Source of the DNA: Shewanella cutis
GTDB taxonomy: Bacteria > Pseudomonadota > Gammaproteobacteria > Enterobacterales > Shewanellaceae
DNA: 64,000 nt
NCBI RefSeq assembly: GCF_022410515.1
Contig: NZ_JACSDI010000014.1
Span: 1-64,000 of the forward strand
Direction of reading: 5' to 3'
In this document: positions 8,796 through 17,636 of the stretch, piece after piece
Position numbering within the stretch: position 1 is the first letter of the stretch
Layout: every line of letters begins with the position of its first letter
Translations under genes and position numbers: made by a program
Notes under the pieces: generated by a model
The model's input: the letters and a program-made list of their open reading frames with translations, nothing else
Databases searched by the model: none
Told to the model about the DNA's origin: nothing

Positions 8796-10238
8796 TTAAG
8801 CAGTCACCCAGACTAATTTGGGTAAAGCGGTTAAATCCAACTTATCGCCACGGGTGGCAATAGCCAGTGCCTTAGGTTTGGTTTTAGGATCTTGACTCAT
8901 GACCTTCACTAATCCCTGCTGGGCTTCGGCCTCGCCATGAACCAGCACCAAAGGGGGCTGCTCTTCAAAATGCCGATACCAACGTAACAACTCTGCCTGG
9001 TCCGCATGGGCAGATAAGCCCCCCACAGTATGTAGCTTAGCCGCAACGTTGACGCTATTGCCATGGATAGTAAGCTCCTTCGCACCATCGACTAAGGCCC
9101 TACCCGGTGTGCCAAGTGCTTGGAAACCACAAATAATCACATCACATTCTGGCCGCCACAGATTATGTTCAAGGTGGCTGCGAATACGACCGCCGTTACA
9201 CATGCCGCTACCAGCGATAATAATCAATCCTTTATGCACCTCGTTAAGGGCGATGGATTCTTCCGTGGTTTGAATAAACTCCACATTCGATAGCAATGGG
9301 TGTTGCCCCGGATGCTGATGGGTAAAGCGCTTAAAGTCCTCATCCATTAACGGATAATTGTTGACATAGACACGGGTTGCCTCAATCGCCATTGGGCTAT
9401 CTAGACAAATTTTCCAGCGGTCGAGTTTCCATTCCTTAGCATATAAGTGAAAGAGATAAAGTAATTCCTGTGCCCGCCCAACCGAGAAAGCCGGTAGCAA
9501 GATATTGCCTTGACCCTCGTTGACTGTCTTGGCAAAAATGTCCTTTAACTCAGCAAGAGTATCACTCCAACTGCGGTGAAAACGATTGCCGTAGGTACTC
9601 TCCATTAATACTAAATCCGCCGTATCCACTAGGGTGGGATTTTGCAAAATGGGCATGCCCGCCCGACCAAGATCGCCACTGAAAACGATTTTCTTCTGGA
9701 ACTTACCTTCGCCTAACCACAGCTCGACTAAGGCAGAACCTAAAATATGCCCCGCATCTGAGAGGCAAATATCCACATGGGGGATAACCCGAGTTACTTG
9801 GCCGTATTCCAACGGCACAAATTGGCTGATGGCCTGTTCGGCATCTTCAACGGTGAAAAGTGGCTCTAGGGGAGCAAGATCATGTTTAGCGCGCTTTTTA
9901 TTGGTCCTTTCGGTATCGCGCACCTGCAGCATGGCCGCATCTTTCAGCATGATCGCGCACAGCTCTGCTGTGGCTTTATGGGTATAGATTGGGCCATCAA
10001 AACCCGCTTTGACTAAGAGTGGTAAACGCCCAGAATGGTCGATATGAGCATGGCTGAGCACAACGGCGGCAATGGCTTGCGGATCAAAGACGAAAGGTTC
10101 GTGATTGCGTAATTCATCCACCTTACCACCTTGGATTAAGCCGCAGTCGAGCAACAGGTGCTTCCCTGCCACTGTGACTAAATGACAAGAACCAGTGACT
10201 TCCCGAGCTGCACCTAAAAACTGCAATGTCATTTGCAT
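8796..10238 (-). CDS. MBL-fold beta-CASP metallo-hydrolase (RNase-like)
   Basis: 480 residues. The N-terminal metallo-beta-lactamase domain has SHAHIDHSGRLP (HxHxDH), further metal ligands in DAGHILGS and FSGDLGR, and MESTYGNRFH. It is followed by a beta-CASP domain (about 250-375) and a C-terminal RMMBL-type segment (TVGGLSAHADQAELLRW, LVHGEAEA). This architecture belongs to CPSF73/RNase J-like RNA-processing enzymes. The bacterial subfamily is usually annotated as MBL fold hydrolase with RNA specificity domain. A strong GGAGG lies seven bases before the ATG. Substrate is unproven. It is cytosolic, with no obvious operon partner. Confidence 0.85.
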   Translation of the reverse strand: MQMTLQFLGAAREVTGSCHLVTVAGKHLLLDCGLIQGGKVDELRNHEPFVFDPQAIAAVVLSHAHIDHSGRLPLLVKAGFDGPIYTHKATAELCAIMLKDAAMLQVRDTERTNKKRAKHDLAPLEPLFTVEDAEQAISQFVPLEYGQVTRVIPHVDICLSDAGHILGSALVELWLGEGKFQKKIVFSGDLGRAGMPILQNPTLVDTADLVLMESTYGNRFHRSWSDTLAELKDIFAKTVNEGQGNILLPAFSVGRAQELLYLFHLYAKEWKLDRWKICLDSPMAIEATRVYVNNYPLMDEDFKRFTHQHPGQHPLLSNVEFIQTTEESIALNEVHKGLIIIAGSGMCNGGRIRSHLEHNLWRPECDVIICGFQALGTPGRALVDGAKELTIHGNSVNVAAKLHTVGGLSAHADQAELLRWYRHFEEQPPLVLVHGEAEAQQGLVKVMSQDPKTKPKALAIATRGDKLDLTALPKLVWVTA

Positions 10239-10355
10239 AATCTGCCTCCAGCCTATTTTTTCATCTAAAGATAGACTATGCCCTTATTCCTAAAAGAAAA
10301 AGGAATAATTAGTAAACAATGAGTAAAATCCACTTTAGATGGAAAACCGTCGGGA

Positions 10356-11159
10356 TCAATAGCCAAGTAGTCCATATAGCTGACCTTGGCGCACGGTTTT
10401 ATCAGCATCACTCAGCGTGCCATCACGCTGCCATTGTATAAGTTGTTTTTGAATGATGGGCTGTACTTCTGTTGTCGTCATACCGGCTTTAATTTCAGTA
10501 CTGTAGAGCAATTTCAGCAAAATATAATCGAGCCCAGTGAGTAAATCCTGCGGGGTTTTATCGTTAAAAATGGAAGGGAATACTTTTTCAGAATCATTGG
10601 GCAGCCCGAGCACTTGGGTGATCTCCTCCACTACACAAGCCACTAACTTACCGTGCATTTTTGCCTGATCGACGGGAATAATTACCCAAGCCCGATCGAT
10701 TTCACTGTTTGCGTTAAGGGCAAACTTGGCCATACACACTGAGCCGTGGACATTCTTCGCCGCATTTGGCCCCATTAAACGCATGATGTCATCGACCCAC
10801 AGAGATTGACGGGTAAACACTAAGTGCAGATTTGCCTCTGATAATACATCCACCAATTGAATATCGTGACCCGTAATCTCGGCTAAGTGCGCTAAGTGCA
10901 TCTGCACTAATTGAGTATGCAGCGCCTTGTCGCCCACTTGATGTTCAATAAATACTCGTACAGGAACATGCCATTTGCGCACGCGATGTTTATCTTTATC
11001 GTATTCATTTTTAAGGGCTATTTCGCTAAATGCTTGGGTAATATTGGCTGAGCCTTTCCAATCTGCGGCGGGATTTAATGCCTGAATCAACGCGGGCTGC
11101 GTTTGTGCGGCAAAAAGCGGAAAGGCAATGCCAAGCAATAAACGTAGACTAAGACCCAT
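10356..11159 (-). CDS. DUF2927 family exported protein
   Basis: About 267 residues with a signal peptide (MGLSLRLLLGIAFPLFAAQ). The mature part has KWHVPVRVFIEHQVGD and the conserved segment CVVEEITQVLGLPNDSEKVFPSIFNDKT, which resembles DUF2927 proteins, a family of periplasmic proteins with a zincin-like look. ATG 11159 is used because it places the signal peptide at the N-terminus; an extension to 11234 is basic and less likely. It lies 96 bases downstream of arsJ in the same direction, so it may be read through from the arsenic operon, but nothing ties it to arsenic. Confidence 0.6.
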   Translation of the reverse strand: MGLSLRLLLGIAFPLFAAQTQPALIQALNPAADWKGSANITQAFSEIALKNEYDKDKHRVRKWHVPVRVFIEHQVGDKALHTQLVQMHLAHLAEITGHDIQLVDVLSEANLHLVFTRQSLWVDDIMRLMGPNAAKNVHGSVCMAKFALNANSEIDRAWVIIPVDQAKMHGKLVACVVEEITQVLGLPNDSEKVFPSIFNDKTPQDLLTGLDYILLKLLYSTEIKAGMTTTEVQPIIQKQLIQWQRDGTLSDADKTVRQGQLYGLLGY

Positions 11160-11255
11160 ACTGCGCCCTAGGTACCTTAATCCCAGCGGTAACCTTAGCC
11201 GCTTGTAGCAATCGATTGATGCCCTAGACCGCATTTGAATTAGCCCACATTTGCA

Positions 11256-12527
11256 TTAATCCTTACCCACGACTTGCCGAGGTAATTTAATCGAAATCAC
11301 CGCTGTGATGCCGATAAAAATGCTCGAAATCCACAAACAGGCTGCTAAACCATAGGCTTGATACACTAAGCCTGAAAGCACAGTGCCGACTAAACGCCCC
11401 ATAGCATTAGCCATGTAATAGAAGCCCACATCCAGCGACACCGCATCTTCACTGGAGTAACTCACAATCAAATAACTATGCAACGACGAGTTCACCGCAA
11501 ATAGAGCGCCAAACAGCATTAAGCCCAACAACAAACTGGCCTCAGGATAAAAACTGAACTGCATCGCACAGGCAATCAGCGCGGGGACAAAGGCCAGCAA
11601 ACTGGCCCAAATTAACGCACTGCGGCCATCGGGTGCAGCACCGACTCCTAAACCTTGATGTTGATTACCTGTGATCTTAGGCGCGAGAGCTTGTACTATG
11701 CCATAGCCGATAACCCACACAGCTAAAAAGCCCCCTACCGCCCAATGGTCCCACGCAAATTTGCTAGCAAGATAAACAGGCAGCGCTACCACAAACCACA
11801 CATCTCTAGCGGCAAATAGGAATAATCGTGCCGCTGAGAGAATATTCACGCTGCGACTTTTAGAGAAAATCTCCGTAAATTTGGGTTTATTCTTGGCTTT
11901 ACCTAAATCCTTCTTCAGCATCACCACACTGAGTAGCCATACAAGCCCGAGCAAGCTCGCCATAATGGCAATCGCTAACTCAAATCCGAATAAGGCGAGC
12001 AACATACCGCCGAGGAAAAATCCCGCCCCCTTAAGGGCATTTTTAGAACCTGTTAATAAGGCAACCCACTGGTAAAGCTTGCCCTGCTCGCCTTTTGGCA
12101 CTAGCAGTTTTATCGCGCTTTTGGCACTCATCTTATTGAGATCTTTAGCAACTCCAGATAAGGCCTGCGCCGCCATCACCCAAGGCACACCAGCAAGCCA
12201 TAAGGGTAAACTCGCCGCCGGCACTAACAACATAGCTAAAGCAAACACTTGCATGCCAAGCCCTAAGTTCATGGTGCGATTCAGCCCTAAACGCGCACCG
12301 AGATAGCCGCCAAGCAGATTAGTCACTACGCCAAAAATCTCATAGAACAGAAACAACATAGCGATCGCCAGCGGACTGTAGCCAAGCTGGTGAAAATGCA
12401 GCACCACCAACATCCGTAGTGCACCATCGGTTAAGGTAAAGCTCCAATAATTGAAGGTGATCAGCAAATATTGCCGCACGGCAGCGGGCAATTGCATCAG
12501 TTGTTCAAAGGGCTTGGCGGCAGACAT
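11256..12527 (-). CDS. arsJ: ArsJ organoarsenical efflux MFS transporter
   Basis: 423 residues, twelve likely membrane helices. The major-facilitator layout includes the GGYLGARLGLNRTMNLGL loop and GVAKDLNKMSAKSAIKLLVP, typical of ArsJ. ArsJ exports 1-arseno-3-phosphoglycerate, the unstable product made by the partner GAPDH from arsenate, which then falls apart outside. The gene starts nine bases after the stop of that GAPDH gene, the arrangement known for the pair. Membership of the arsenic operon supports the call. Confidence 0.9.
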   Translation of the reverse strand: MSAAKPFEQLMQLPAAVRQYLLITFNYWSFTLTDGALRMLVVLHFHQLGYSPLAIAMLFLFYEIFGVVTNLLGGYLGARLGLNRTMNLGLGMQVFALAMLLVPAASLPLWLAGVPWVMAAQALSGVAKDLNKMSAKSAIKLLVPKGEQGKLYQWVALLTGSKNALKGAGFFLGGMLLALFGFELAIAIMASLLGLVWLLSVVMLKKDLGKAKNKPKFTEIFSKSRSVNILSAARLFLFAARDVWFVVALPVYLASKFAWDHWAVGGFLAVWVIGYGIVQALAPKITGNQHQGLGVGAAPDGRSALIWASLLAFVPALIACAMQFSFYPEASLLLGLMLFGALFAVNSSLHSYLIVSYSSEDAVSLDVGFYYMANAMGRLVGTVLSGLVYQAYGLAACLWISSIFIGITAVISIKLPRQVVGKD

Positions 12528-12536
12528 TGAACTCTC

Positions 12537-13550
12537 CTAGCGCGGCAAATCAAGCTGGCCGACTAAGCGAGCGAGTTCTGCCGTACGGTTGGCATATCCC
12601 CACTCATTGTCATACCACACATAAAGTTTAAGTTGAGTACCATTCACCACCATGGTCGAGAGCGCATCGACAATGCTCGAACGCGGATCGGTTTTATAGT
12701 CAACCGACACTAACGGCCGCTCTTCATAGCCTAAAATACCCTTAAGCTCACCTTCGGCAGCGCATTGTAGCAGCGCATTCACTTCCGCTACTGTGACGCT
12801 GCGTTCAAGCTCAAATACGCAGTCGGTAAGAGATGCGTTAGCGAGCGGCACCCGCACGGCGTGGCCATTTAGCTTGCCCTTAAGCTCAGGGAAAATATGG
12901 GTAATCGCCGTCGCGCTGCCAGTAGTCGTTGGGATTAAACTCAAACCACAGGCGCGGGCACGGCGTAAATCCTTATGGGGCGCATCGAGAATCGTTTGCG
13001 TGTTAGTAATATCGTGGATCGTGGTCATCGATCCGTGTTTGATGCCGATCTGCTCGTGGATCACTTTCACCACAGGCGCAAGGCAATTGGTGGTGCACGA
13101 GGCAGCTGTGACGATTGGGTGTATGGCCGGATCGTATAACTGATGATTCACCCCCATCACCACATTTAACACGCCCTCTTCTTTCACGGGAGCAGTGACA
13201 ACCACCCGCTTAACCCCCTGATCTAAATAGGCTTGTAATAAGGCTTTGGTTTTCATCACGCCGGACGCTTCAATCACTACATCGCAACCAGACCAATCGG
13301 TATCGGTAATGGCTTTATTGCGCGTGGTGCGAATAGTTTTATCTTGGATCTGAATCGCATCGGCATTCGCCGTCACGGGATAACCCCAGCGGCCATGGAC
13401 AGAATCAAACTCGAGTAAATGAGCCAATGTATGGGCGTCGCCTGCGGGATCGTTGATCTGCACAAACTCCACCTCATCCCAGTCCCACGCCGCACGTAAA
13501 GCCAAACGCCCCATTCGCCCGAAACCATTAATGCCGATTTTGATTGCCAT
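12537..13550 (-). CDS. gap: ArsJ-associated glyceraldehyde-3-phosphate dehydrogenase
   Basis: 337 residues. The NAD-binding start is [17 protein letters not shown] and the catalytic cysteine is C152 in [12 protein letters not shown]. The sequence also shows [17 protein letters not shown] and [15 protein letters not shown]. In this context the enzyme uses arsenate in place of phosphate to make 1-arseno-3-phosphoglycerate for ArsJ. Its position directly before arsJ separates it from the glycolytic GAPDH. The 191 bases upstream, before the frameshifted thioredoxin gene, hold no gene that I can see and could contain an internal promoter. Confidence 0.9.
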   Translation of the reverse strand: MAIKIGINGFGRMGRLALRAAWDWDEVEFVQINDPAGDAHTLAHLLEFDSVHGRWGYPVTANADAIQIQDKTIRTTRNKAITDTDWSGCDVVIEASGVMKTKALLQAYLDQGVKRVVVTAPVKEEGVLNVVMGVNHQLYDPAIHPIVTAASCTTNCLAPVVKVIHEQIGIKHGSMTTIHDITNTQTILDAPHKDLRRARACGLSLIPTTTGSATAITHIFPELKGKLNGHAVRVPLANASLTDCVFELERSVTVAEVNALLQCAAEGELKGILGYEERPLVSVDYKTDPRSSIVDALSTMVVNGTQLKLYVWYDNEWGYANRTAELARLVGQLDLPR

Positions 13551-13741
13551 GATGATATTCCAGTATGTTGATTGTGAGTTTTATATCGTTAATTTTTTAA
13601 TATGTTATGAATAAGACTGACTTTTTACTTAAGCGATGACACCGCCATTGCCAACCCTAATGGATGACAATGGCACATCTTGTTTACGCCGATTATTGCT
13701 AGGCCAAAAGCAAGCCTTGATTGACTAAAATGGCTGCTAAT

Positions 13742-13977
13742 CTACTCCCTTAACCATCCTTCAATTCCATCTCGGGTCGGCACTGAGCCGCTGTGGATTA
13801 ACTCACCATCGATCACGACTGCGGGGTTTTCATTACGTTAAATTTCAACAGGGTTTGCGGATCTGCATCCTTTTTCACAATCACATCTATGCCCATTTCT
13901 TCTGATATGTCCGCAATCATCTCGGCGGTTTTACTACATTTAGCGCAACCACTACCTAATACTATGACTTGTTTCAT
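13742..13977 (-). pseudogene. Small thioredoxin-like protein, frameshifted
   Basis: Reading from ATG 13977 gives MKQVIVLGSGCAKCSKTAEM and continues with normal thioredoxin-fold sequence to KFNVMKTP. The frame then hits an early stop (QS stop). One base added in the run of four C (minus strand) at 13823-13826 restores AVVIDGELIHSGSVPTRDG to a stop at 13742, the expected end for this about 78-residue family (redox-active disulfide protein 2). The CAKC active site is intact. It follows the permease gene closely in the arsenic operon and would be a candidate electron donor for ArsC. It is either a true one-base deletion or a sequencing error in a homopolymer. Confidence 0.8.
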
Positions 13978-13986
13978 GTTATTTCC

Positions 13987-14982
13987 TTAAAGATAAGGTG
14001 CTGCAAAATTAAACATCCAACCTACTAACGTAAATGCCGTCAATAGCACAACCAACAGCAACGCCAACAGGCGCCACTGCATGACTTGTTTGAGTAAAAT
14101 AAATTCAGGAAAACTGGCCGCCACTGTGCTCATACAAAACGCCAGCGTAGTGCCAATAGGCAAACCATTCGCCAGCAGACTTTCCATTACAGGGATGATG
14201 CCGGTCGCATTCGAATAAAGGGGAATGCCGATTAATACGGCCACAGGCACAGACCACCATTGGCCCTGGCCTAAGTGGGTTTCGATCCACCCTTCTGGTA
14301 CAAAACCGTGCAGGGCTGCGCCAAGACCTACGCCGATAATGACCCACTTCCAGACGCGGCCAAAAATCTCAATCGCCTCAGCTTTGGCAAATTGATGCCG
14401 CTCAGATAAAGATAAGACCCGCGCAGCGGTAGACACATCATCAGATGCCGCCATCTGTCGTCCACGGACGAGGGCTTCAGCGGCGAAGGATTGCAACCAA
14501 CGTTCGGTCTTCATCGCATCTAACAACACTCCGCCAAGCATACCCACTGTCATACCTACCGCCACATAGAGCAAGGTAAATTTCCAGCCGAGTAAACTCA
14601 TCAGCAGCAATACGGCGACTTCGTTAATCAAAGGGGAAGTAATCAAAAAGGCAATAGTGATCCCAAGGGGAATGCCGGCCGAGGTAAACCCTAAAAACAC
14701 CGGAATGCTTGAACAAGAGCAAAAAGGCGTGATGGCGCCAAAAATCGCCCCCAATAAATAACCTACGCCTTTATTTTTTCCCGCTAAATAATCTCGCACT
14801 CGCTCAACGTCTAAGGAAGCTCGCAGCAAGGCAATCACATAAATCATGACGAGGAGTAATACGAAAATTTTACTGACATCTTCAACAAAAAAATGCACAG
14901 CGCCGCCCAAGGCCGAACCCACCTCTAAGCCAAACACGCCGTACACTAGCCAAGTCGCAAAATCAGTAAATATTTGGAACAT
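13987..14982 (-). CDS. ArsP-like permease
   Basis: 331 residues, about eight to ten membrane helices in two halves. The first half carries GAITPFCSCSSIPVFLGF with the Cys-Ser-Cys-Ser pattern of the DUF318/ArsP permease family. ArsP proteins export trivalent organoarsenicals such as methylarsenite. The central loop (about 165-205) is soluble. The start has an AGGGA site six bases upstream. It lies between acr3 and the thioredoxin-like gene in the arsenic operon. Related members are found without arsenic genes, so the exact substrate is inferred from context. Confidence 0.75.
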   Translation of the reverse strand: MFQIFTDFATWLVYGVFGLEVGSALGGAVHFFVEDVSKIFVLLLVMIYVIALLRASLDVERVRDYLAGKNKGVGYLLGAIFGAITPFCSCSSIPVFLGFTSAGIPLGITIAFLITSPLINEVAVLLLMSLLGWKFTLLYVAVGMTVGMLGGVLLDAMKTERWLQSFAAEALVRGRQMAASDDVSTAARVLSLSERHQFAKAEAIEIFGRVWKWVIIGVGLGAALHGFVPEGWIETHLGQGQWWSVPVAVLIGIPLYSNATGIIPVMESLLANGLPIGTTLAFCMSTVAASFPEFILLKQVMQWRLLALLLVVLLTAFTLVGWMFNFAAPYL

Positions 14983-15023
14983 ATTGATCCCTAATGCGAT
15001 ATCAACTTACATCATGCGATTAT

Positions 15024-16043
15024 TTAAGATTGAAACCAGTGCCGCGTGCGATTAGCAAAATACACCAGCGACAACATTACTGGCACTTCAACCAACACCC
15101 CAACCACAGTCGCGAGAGCCGCCCCCGAGTGCAGACCAAATAATGAAATGGCCACAGCGACTGCCAGCTCAAAAAAGTTAGAAGAACCTATCATGCTCGC
15201 CGGTGCCGCAATCGCATGGGTTAGTTTCAGTTTTAAGGCTAACCAATAGGTTAAAATAAAGATGCCATAACTCTGGATAATCAAAGGAATAGCGATCAAA
15301 AGTATGTTTTGTGGCTGGGAGATAATGGTTTCTGCCTGAAAACCAAATAACAGCACGACAGTGGCTAATAAACCGATCACAGACCAAGGTTTAAGCTTTG
15401 CCAGTAACTGCGGCACAGCACTCGCATCATTACGAGCCTCAAGGCGTTTACGGGTCATGACTCCCGCAATCAAAGGCAATAACACATAGAGGACAACGGA
15501 AATTAAAAGGGTTTGCCATGGCACTTGAATATCGCTAACGCCAAGCAATAATGCCGACAGTGGCGCGAACAGAAACACCATAATGATATCGTTTACAGAG
15601 ACTTGCACTAAGGTGTAGTTAGGGTCACCCTTAGTAAGTTGGCTCCACACAAACACCATTGCAGTACAAGGCGCTACACCGAGTAATATCATTCCCGCGA
15701 TATATTCACTGGCGGTTTGCGGATCAACCCAGTCGGCAAATACCAACTTGAAAAATAACCAGCCTAACAATGCCATAGTGAATGGCTTAACTAACCAGTT
15801 GATGAAAAGGGTTAATATCAATCCTTTCGGCGCTTTGCCGACATTTTTCACCGCGGAAAAATCAATTTGTACCATCATGGGATAAATCATCACCCAGATA
15901 AACAGGGCGATGACTAAGTTAACATGGGCATATTCAAGCGCGGCTACAGCAGCAAATACATTAGGGACAACATTCCCCAACACAACCCCTGCAAGAATAC
16001 TCAACCCGACCCAAACACTTAAATAACGCTCAAAAATTCCCAT
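15024..16043 (-). CDS. acr3: ACR3 family arsenite efflux transporter
   Basis: 339 residues with about ten membrane helices. It shows the ACR3 signatures [19 protein letters not shown] (with the essential cysteine in the conserved helix) and [22 protein letters not shown]. It extrudes arsenite using the proton motive force. The gene lies nine bases downstream of arsC, giving the common arsR-arsC-acr3 order. Confidence 0.93.
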   Translation of the reverse strand: MGIFERYLSVWVGLSILAGVVLGNVVPNVFAAVAALEYAHVNLVIALFIWVMIYPMMVQIDFSAVKNVGKAPKGLILTLFINWLVKPFTMALLGWLFFKLVFADWVDPQTASEYIAGMILLGVAPCTAMVFVWSQLTKGDPNYTLVQVSVNDIIMVFLFAPLSALLLGVSDIQVPWQTLLISVVLYVLLPLIAGVMTRKRLEARNDASAVPQLLAKLKPWSVIGLLATVVLLFGFQAETIISQPQNILLIAIPLIIQSYGIFILTYWLALKLKLTHAIAAPASMIGSSNFFELAVAVAISLFGLHSGAALATVVGVLVEVPVMLSLVYFANRTRHWFQS

Positions 16044-16052
16044 ATAAACCTC

Positions 16053-16568
16053 TTAATCAACTAACGGATGGGCAAGTACAATTTGCTGTAATGCTGCCGA
16101 TAAAACCCTTGGCTCGGCCTTTAAATCAACTCGCAGCAAAGCACTTACCCGATCCTCTAACAATCTGATAACTTTTAAAAAAGCGACATCTTGGCGTTCA
16201 GCGACCTGCTGACTTGGATCGGGTAATCCCCAATGCAATTTCAGTGTATTCCCTAGCCATAAAGGGCACGTTTCGCCCGCAGCACTATCACAAACTGTGA
16301 TAACCAAATCCGGCGAGAAATCCGCTAACACATCCCAACTTTTACTGCTAAGCCCTGTTGTTGAGTAACCCTGTTCTTGTAGTTGTTTCAGGGTCTTGGG
16401 ATGGACCTTGCCCGAAGGAGCGCTGCCAGCACTCATAAAGGTCAGTGGTAAACCGAATGCCAGTTGCCGAGCAATGGCCTCCGCTAAAATGCTTCGACAA
16501 GCATTATGTGTGCATAAAAAAAGCACTTTAAAATGGGGGGGTAGATCAACAGCCTCTGTAGCAGCCAT
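16053..16568 (-). CDS. arsC: Arsenate reductase, low-molecular-weight phosphatase type
   Basis: 171 residues. The P-loop CTHNACRS (C19 to R25, CX5R) starts the LMW phosphatase fold, and C93 and C101 in TVCDSAAGETCP are the likely relay cysteines. This class reduces arsenate to arsenite and takes electrons from thioredoxin, unlike the glutaredoxin-linked class. It is the second gene of the operon, 35 bases after arsR. The thioredoxin-like gene of the same operon is frameshifted, so it may depend on the general thioredoxin of the cell. Confidence 0.9.
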   Translation of the reverse strand: MAATEAVDLPPHFKVLFLCTHNACRSILAEAIARQLAFGLPLTFMSAGSAPSGKVHPKTLKQLQEQGYSTTGLSSKSWDVLADFSPDLVITVCDSAAGETCPLWLGNTLKLHWGLPDPSQQVAERQDVAFLKVIRLLEDRVSALLRVDLKAEPRVLSAALQQIVLAHPLVD

Positions 16569-16603
16569 CCCTTACTCCAATGCAGTACGTTTCAAGATTG
16601 ACG

Positions 16604-16948
16604 TTAACAACACGCTTTGGCTCGCTCAGGTCGGCCACCCATTTGACAGAGATTACGCAGGTTATCCTGCAAAAAGATGTCGTTATCATCACTGGTTCGG
16701 GCAAGCACCTGCTGGCACCAAGGTGAGAGTTCAGCATTAATCCGATAAAACACCCATTGCCCTTGACGCCTATCAACCAACAAACCAGCTTTTTTCAACT
16801 GAGCCAAGTGGCGCGAAACCTTGGGTTGAATTTCCGATAACGCCGCCATCAACTCACAGACGCACAACTCCCCTTCGCGCTGAATGAGTAATAAACATTT
16901 CAGCCGAGTCTCATCGGCAAGGGCTTTAAAAAAAGTGACGGGGTGCAT
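16604..16948 (-). CDS. arsR: ArsR arsenic-responsive repressor
   Basis: 114 residues with a winged helix-turn-helix. GELCVCEL is the classic arsenite-binding motif of ArsR, at the start of the DNA-binding helices (EIQPKVSRHLAQLKKAGLL). The C-terminus ends in KACC, giving extra cysteines. It is expected to repress the operon until As(III) or Sb(III) binds. It is the first gene of the arsenic operon. Confidence 0.93.
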   Translation of the reverse strand: MHPVTFFKALADETRLKCLLLIQREGELCVCELMAALSEIQPKVSRHLAQLKKAGLLVDRRQGQWVFYRINAELSPWCQQVLARTSDDNDIFLQDNLRNLCQMGGRPERAKACC

Positions 16949-16971
16949 TGAGCGCTTCCAAAATAGCCATT

Positions 16972-17012
16972 AAACATATGCGAAATTATATATACGAAAA
17001 AACATATGTGTA
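16972..17012 (-). promoter_or_regulatory. Candidate arsR operator/promoter
   Basis: An AT-rich stretch just before arsR holds two CATATG hexamers 28 bases apart (16975 and 17003), each in a TAAACATATGCG or AAACATATGTG context, with a TATA-rich centre. ArsR operators in other proteobacteria are commonly of this kind. Assignment is by position and pattern only. Confidence 0.5.
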
Positions 17013-17157
17013 TAGTTATTTTTTTACCCATCTGTTTTTGGCTTAAAAACTGACAACTTAACCGAAGAAGATTGGGTGTATAACGAGGGGGAAATCGACT
17101 TAAGGTGCCAGCAAAAGTGGAGCTCCTTAGATTTAAGGCCATCAAACAAGCAAAATG

Positions 17158-17186
17158 AAATGCCAGTTAAGGTCAACTGGCATTTT
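17158..17186 (-). terminator. Terminator after the tetraheme cytochrome gene
   Basis: An 11-bp perfect stem (AAATGCCAGTT / AACTGGCATTT) with a 6-base loop lies about 40 bases past the cytochrome stop, flanked by A-rich and T-rich sides. It separates the cytochrome unit from the arsenic operon promoter. Confidence 0.75.
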
Positions 17187-17226
17187 GTGTCGAGAAGCTT
17201 TAAATGCGCTTGGTACAACTCAACTG

Positions 17227-17571
17227 CTATGGCGTGACTAGGTCAAACCGTGGATGACATCCTACACAGTAGTTTTCTGATTTTTGGTGAATATGATGAC
17301 ATTTCGCACAATCTGTTTCAGTCGCAAAATGGCGATTATTGTGGGGATTAGTCGGTTTCACGTTTTCGGTTTTTAGCGCTAATTTTTCAGTATTATGGCA
17401 CTGTACGCATTTCAGCATAGTTACAGCTTGACGAGCCTCAGTACCATGGCAACTGTTACATTTTATTCCTTTTGCAGCATGGGTTTGATCAAGTAAAACA
17501 TTATCTTTTGCTATCGCACTTGCTGCGAAAATACCCAAAACAAGGGCAAAAATAATGGTGAGATTCTTCAT
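17227..17571 (-). CDS. Periplasmic tetraheme cytochrome c
   Basis: 114 residues with a signal peptide (MKNLTIIFALVLGIFAASAIA). The mature part has exactly four heme-binding CXXCH motifs (CNSCH, CVQCH, CAKCH, CVGCH) and extra histidines (HNNRH, HHIH) as sixth ligands. It resembles the cytochrome c3-like heme domain of Shewanella flavocytochrome c fumarate reductases, but as a separate protein. ATG 17571 is preferred; the longer frame to 17583 would only add four residues before the signal peptide. It lies 65 bases downstream of the flavoprotein gene and is the likely direct electron donor to it. Confidence 0.9.
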   Translation of the reverse strand: MKNLTIIFALVLGIFAASAIAKDNVLLDQTHAAKGIKCNSCHGTEARQAVTMLKCVQCHNTEKLALKTENVKPTNPHNNRHFATETDCAKCHHIHQKSENYCVGCHPRFDLVTP

Positions 17572-17636
17572 TTTAAATTCCATCCTTCATGTCACTGGAT
17601 GCCAATAAAAAGCAGCCACTATTGATAATTTGGCGC

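Noticed and set aside
12793..13143. Plus-strand frame of 116 codons inside the GAPDH gene
   Set aside because: It lies opposite a well-supported conserved gene and has no independent evidence.
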